64,000 nt of DNA from an uncultured Bacteroidales bacterium. Its GTDB lineage: Bacteria; Bacteroidota; Bacteroidia; Bacteroidales; Bacteroidaceae. Below are positions 61,397 through 64,000 of the stretch, piece by piece. Position 1 is the first letter of the stretch; each line of letters starts with the position of its first letter. The position numbers were made by a program, and so were the translations under genes. The DNA is taken from positions 1-64,000 of the forward strand of contig CADCNQ010000004.1 in NCBI GenBank assembly GCA_902802815.1, given 5' to 3'. The notes beneath the pieces were generated by a model. It made no database searches and had not been told where the DNA came from. It was given only the letters and a program-made list of their open reading frames with translations.

Positions 61397-64000
61397 TGCT
61401 TGAATTTCTTACCGCTACCACAAGGACATGGGTCGTTGCGCCCGGGAAGCTTGTCCACACGGATGGGCTGAGTGGGCTGCTGATCACGTGTGTCGCGCGA
61501 AGCGGCCTCCTTCATACCCTCGTCGGTGAGCGACTGGTGGCTCTCCGTGTACTGCTGACGCTGAGGCTTCTGAGGCTGGGGAGCACGCTCCGTACGTATC
61601 TGCAACTCAGGCACCTGGGCACGCATCAGAACACTGACCACGCGGTCGTTGATGCGGTTCACCATATCGTCGAAGAGCTTCACACTCTCCAGTTTGAAGA
61701 TAAGCAAGGGGTCTTTCTGCTCGTAACTGGCGTTGTGCACAGAGTGCTTCAGTTCGTCGAGCAGACGCAGGTTCTCCTTCCAGCAGTCGTCTATGGTGTG
61801 AAGGATGAGAGCCTTGTGGAATGCCGTGCAGACATTCTGACACTGAGACTCGTATGCCTCCTCGATATTCACACTTATCTGATAAGCACGACGGCCGTCA
61901 ACCACAGGCACCATGATATTCTCATAAACGGGCATATCGGGATTCTCCTTAATCATGGTGACAGCCTTCATGGCATTCGTGGCAATAATCTGGCACTTCT
62001 GCTTGAAACGATCCATTGCCTTCTGGTAGGCTTCCTCGGCCAATTCGTTGATATCGCGCGATTCCTTGTCCTCGCGGGTGAAGGGCACCTCCATAGCCAG
62101 TATCTCAAGGAACTGTTCCTTGCAACCGTCCCAGTCGTTGTTCTCCATGATGTTGCACACACGGTCCCATATCATGTTGGAGATGTCCATACCCAGACGC
62201 TCGCCCATGAGAGCATGGCGACGCTTAGAATAAATCACCGTGCGCTGCTTGTTCATCACATCATCGTATTCGAGCAGGCGCTTGCGCACGCCGAAGTGGT
62301 TTTCCTCCACCTTCTTCTGGGCATTCTCGATAGAACGCGTAATCATCGAGTGCTCAATCATCTCACCGTCCTCGAAGCCCAGACGGTCCATCACACGTGC
62401 GATACGCTCGGAAGCGAACAGACGCATCAGTTTGTCCTCAAGAGATACGAAGAACACACTGCTGCCCGGATCGCCCTGACGACCGGAACGACCGCGCAAC
62501 TGACGGTCGACGCGGCGGCTCTCGTGACGCTCCGTACCGATGATGGCAAGACCGCCGGCTGCTTTCACCTCGGGAGTGAGCTTGATATCCGTACCACGAC
62601 CTGCCATGTTGGTGGCAATGGTCACCGTACCGAGACCGTCGACACTACGGCCGGCCTCCTTCACAATATCAGCCTCCTTCTGATGCAGCTTAGCATTCAA
62701 CACCTGATGTGGTATCTTACGCATTGACAGCATCTTAGATAGCATCTCTGAAATATCTACTGAAGTGGTACCGACAAGCACCGGACGACCCGAATTGCGC
62801 ATCTTCTCCACCTCCATGATAACAGCTTTATACTTCTCGCGCTGAGTCTTGTACACGCGGTCGTTCATATCGATGCGGATAACAGGACGATTGGTGGGAA
62901 CCTCCACAACGTCCAGTTTGTAGATATCCCAGAACTCGCCTGCCTCGGTGACAGCCGTACCGGTCATACCGGCCAGCTTGTGATACATGCGGAAATAGTT
63001 CTGCAGAGTGATGGTGGCATAGGTCTGCGTGGCTGCCTGCACCTTAACGTGCTCCTTAGCCTCAACAGCCTGGTGAAGACCGTCGCTCCAGCGGCGACCT
63101 TCCATTATACGACCCGTCTGCTCATCGACAATCTTGATTTCACCGTTCTGAATCACGTATTCCTCATCGATGTTGAACATCGTGTAGGCCTTGAGCAGCT
63201 GCTGCAGAGTGTGCACGCGCTCACTCTTGATGGCATAGTCGTTGTACACATCGTCCTTCTTCTCCAGACGCTCCTCGTCGGACAGCGACATAGCCTCTAT
63301 CTCCGACATCTTAGCGGCAATGTCGGGCAGGATGAAGAGTGCAGAATCGTTCACCTGATTAGCAAGCCAGTCGTTACCCTTGTCGGTAAGGTCGACACTG
63401 TTAAGCTTCTCATCGACAACGAAATACAGAGGCTCGACAGCCTCCGGCATACGACGGTTGTTGTTCTCCATATATATTTCCTCCGTGGAGAGCATACCGC
63501 TCTTGATACCCGGTTCGGATAGGAACTTGATGAGGGCCTTGTTCTTGGGCAGAGCCTTGTGACTGCGGAAGAGAGAGAGGAAACCGTCAGCCGTCTTCTG
63601 CTTGTCACCCTCTGCTGTACCCTCCGCAATAAGTCTCTTGGCCTCAGCAAGATACTGCGTGGCAAGCGTGCGCTGCACACCCACCAGACGTTCCACAAGA
63701 GGCTGATATTCCTCATACATCTGATCGTCGCCCTTGGGCACAGGACCGGAAATAATCAACGGTGTGCGGGCATCGTCGATAAGCACGGAGTCGACCTCAT
63801 CGACAATGGCATAGTTGTGGGCACGCTGTACGAGTTCCGAGGGATCCTGCGCCATATTATCACGCAGATAGTCGAAACCGAATTCGTTGTTCGTACCGAA
63901 AGTGATATCACACTGATAGGCTCTGCGACGGGCCTCGCTGTTGGGCTGGTGCTTGTCGATGCAGTCGACGGAAAGTCCGTGGAACATGTAGATGGGCCCC
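61375..64000 (-). CDS. secA: Preprotein translocase ATPase SecA, C-terminal part (cut by the window)
   Basis: About 875 residues of SecA are present; the frame continues through the right edge ([20 protein letters not shown]), so the N-terminal Walker A is missing. Seen here: [29 protein letters not shown], the preprotein cross-linking and helical regions, [16 protein letters not shown], and the C-terminal zinc motif [14 protein letters not shown], which binds SecB-type partners or lipid. SecA drives protein export through SecYEG (SecG at 15144). The length agrees with the long Bacteroidetes form of about 1100 residues. Confidence 0.96.
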   Translation of the reverse strand, partial: GPIYMFHGLSVDCIDKHQPNSEARRRAYQCDITFGTNNEFGFDYLRDNMAQDPSELVQRAHNYAIVDEVDSVLIDDARTPLIISGPVPKGDDQMYEEYQPLVERLVGVQRTLATQYLAEAKRLIAEGTAEGDKQKTADGFLSLFRSHKALPKNKALIKFLSEPGIKSGMLSTEEIYMENNNRRMPEAVEPLYFVVDEKLNSVDLTDKGNDWLANQVNDSALFILPDIAAKMSEIEAMSLSDEERLEKKDDVYNDYAIKSERVHTLQQLLKAYTMFNIDEEYVIQNGEIKIVDEQTGRIMEGRRWSDGLHQAVEAKEHVKVQAATQTYATITLQNYFRMYHKLAGMTGTAVTEAGEFWDIYKLDVVEVPTNRPVIRIDMNDRVYKTQREKYKAVIMEVEKMRNSGRPVLVGTTSVDISEMLSKMLSMRKIPHQVLNAKLHQKEADIVKEAGRSVDGLGTVTIATNMAGRGTDIKLTPEVKAAGGLAIIGTERHESRRVDRQLRGRSGRQGDPGSSVFFVSLEDKLMRLFASERIARVMDRLGFEDGEMIEHSMITRSIENAQKKVEENHFGVRKRLLEYDDVMNKQRTVIYSKRRHALMGERLGMDISNMIWDRVCNIMENNDWDGCKEQFLEILAMEVPFTREDKESRDINELAEEAYQKAMDRFKQKCQIIATNAMKAVTMIKENPDMPVYENIMVPVVDGRRAYQISVNIEEAYESQCQNVCTAFHKALILHTIDDCWKENLRLLDELKHSVHNASYEQKDPLLIFKLESVKLFDDMVNRINDRVVSVLMRAQVPELQIRTERAPQPQKPQRQQYTESHQSLTDEGMKEAASRDTRDQQPTQPIRVDKLPGRNDPCPCGSGKKFKQCHGRNL

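Overview
The window looks like a Bacteroidales chromosome segment, most likely Prevotellaceae-like. The basis is the repeated Bacteroidetes promoter form (-33 TTG, about 19-21 bp, then -7 TAnnTTTG) in front of many genes, typical Bacteroidales gene families (L-arabinose genes grouped with an SSS symporter and an aldose epimerase, AraC-type small HTH proteins, M49 peptidase, DUF3791), and short tandem heptamer arrays at gene ends. The assignment below family level is inference.

Layout. 1-1.3 kb: toxin-antitoxin-type genes (end of an MntA-like nucleotidyltransferase, HepT, DUF3791 pair). 1.4-10 kb: nitroreductase, hisS, a long coiled-coil protein, AraC-type HTH, M49 peptidase, AlkD-like protein, purA and a small secreted protein. 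10.3-10.95 kb: tRNA cluster Val-Arg-Tyr-(Gly fragment)-Gly-Asp ended by a terminator. 11-23 kb: mscS, MBL hydrolase, sigma54 activator-lptE-TPR-secG-sugar kinase, a candidate small RNA, engB, cell-wall glucosaminidase, cdd, ABC-F, grpE-dnaJ, folC. 23.2-36.5 kb: a long co-directional block for galactose and L-arabinose use (galM, MFS transporter, galK, lipoprotein galM, SSS symporter, araD, araA, FGGY kinase, transketolase, rpiB), so two hemicellulose/pectin sugars are imported and passed to glycolysis and the pentose phosphate pathway. 36.5-47.3 kb: outer-membrane and envelope genes on the minus strand, including three TPR paralogs, two of which carry a C-terminal retropepsin-like protease, plus LytTR, Sel1 and small membrane proteins.

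47.4-54.9 kb is the accessory locus of most interest: a WYL-domain regulator, an AAA ATPase translationally coupled to an unknown partner protein, and a second operon of two related small proteins plus a PIF1-like helicase. Three promoters in this locus carry the same 19-bp palindrome at exactly the same distance (9 bp) from the -7 element, so the three transcription units look like one WYL-controlled regulon and a candidate undescribed defence or DNA-stress system.

54.9-64 kb: minisatellite-rich spacer, a nitroreductase-GNAT-binding protein-DUF1294 run, a second GNAT, tRNA-Ser, a TlpA-like lipoprotein, a Uup-type ABC-F and the C-terminal part of SecA, cut by the window end. A second noteworthy signal is a candidate small RNA near 16.3 kb whose sequence is perfectly complementary over 22 nt to the ribosome-binding region of the 9708-10046 mRNA.
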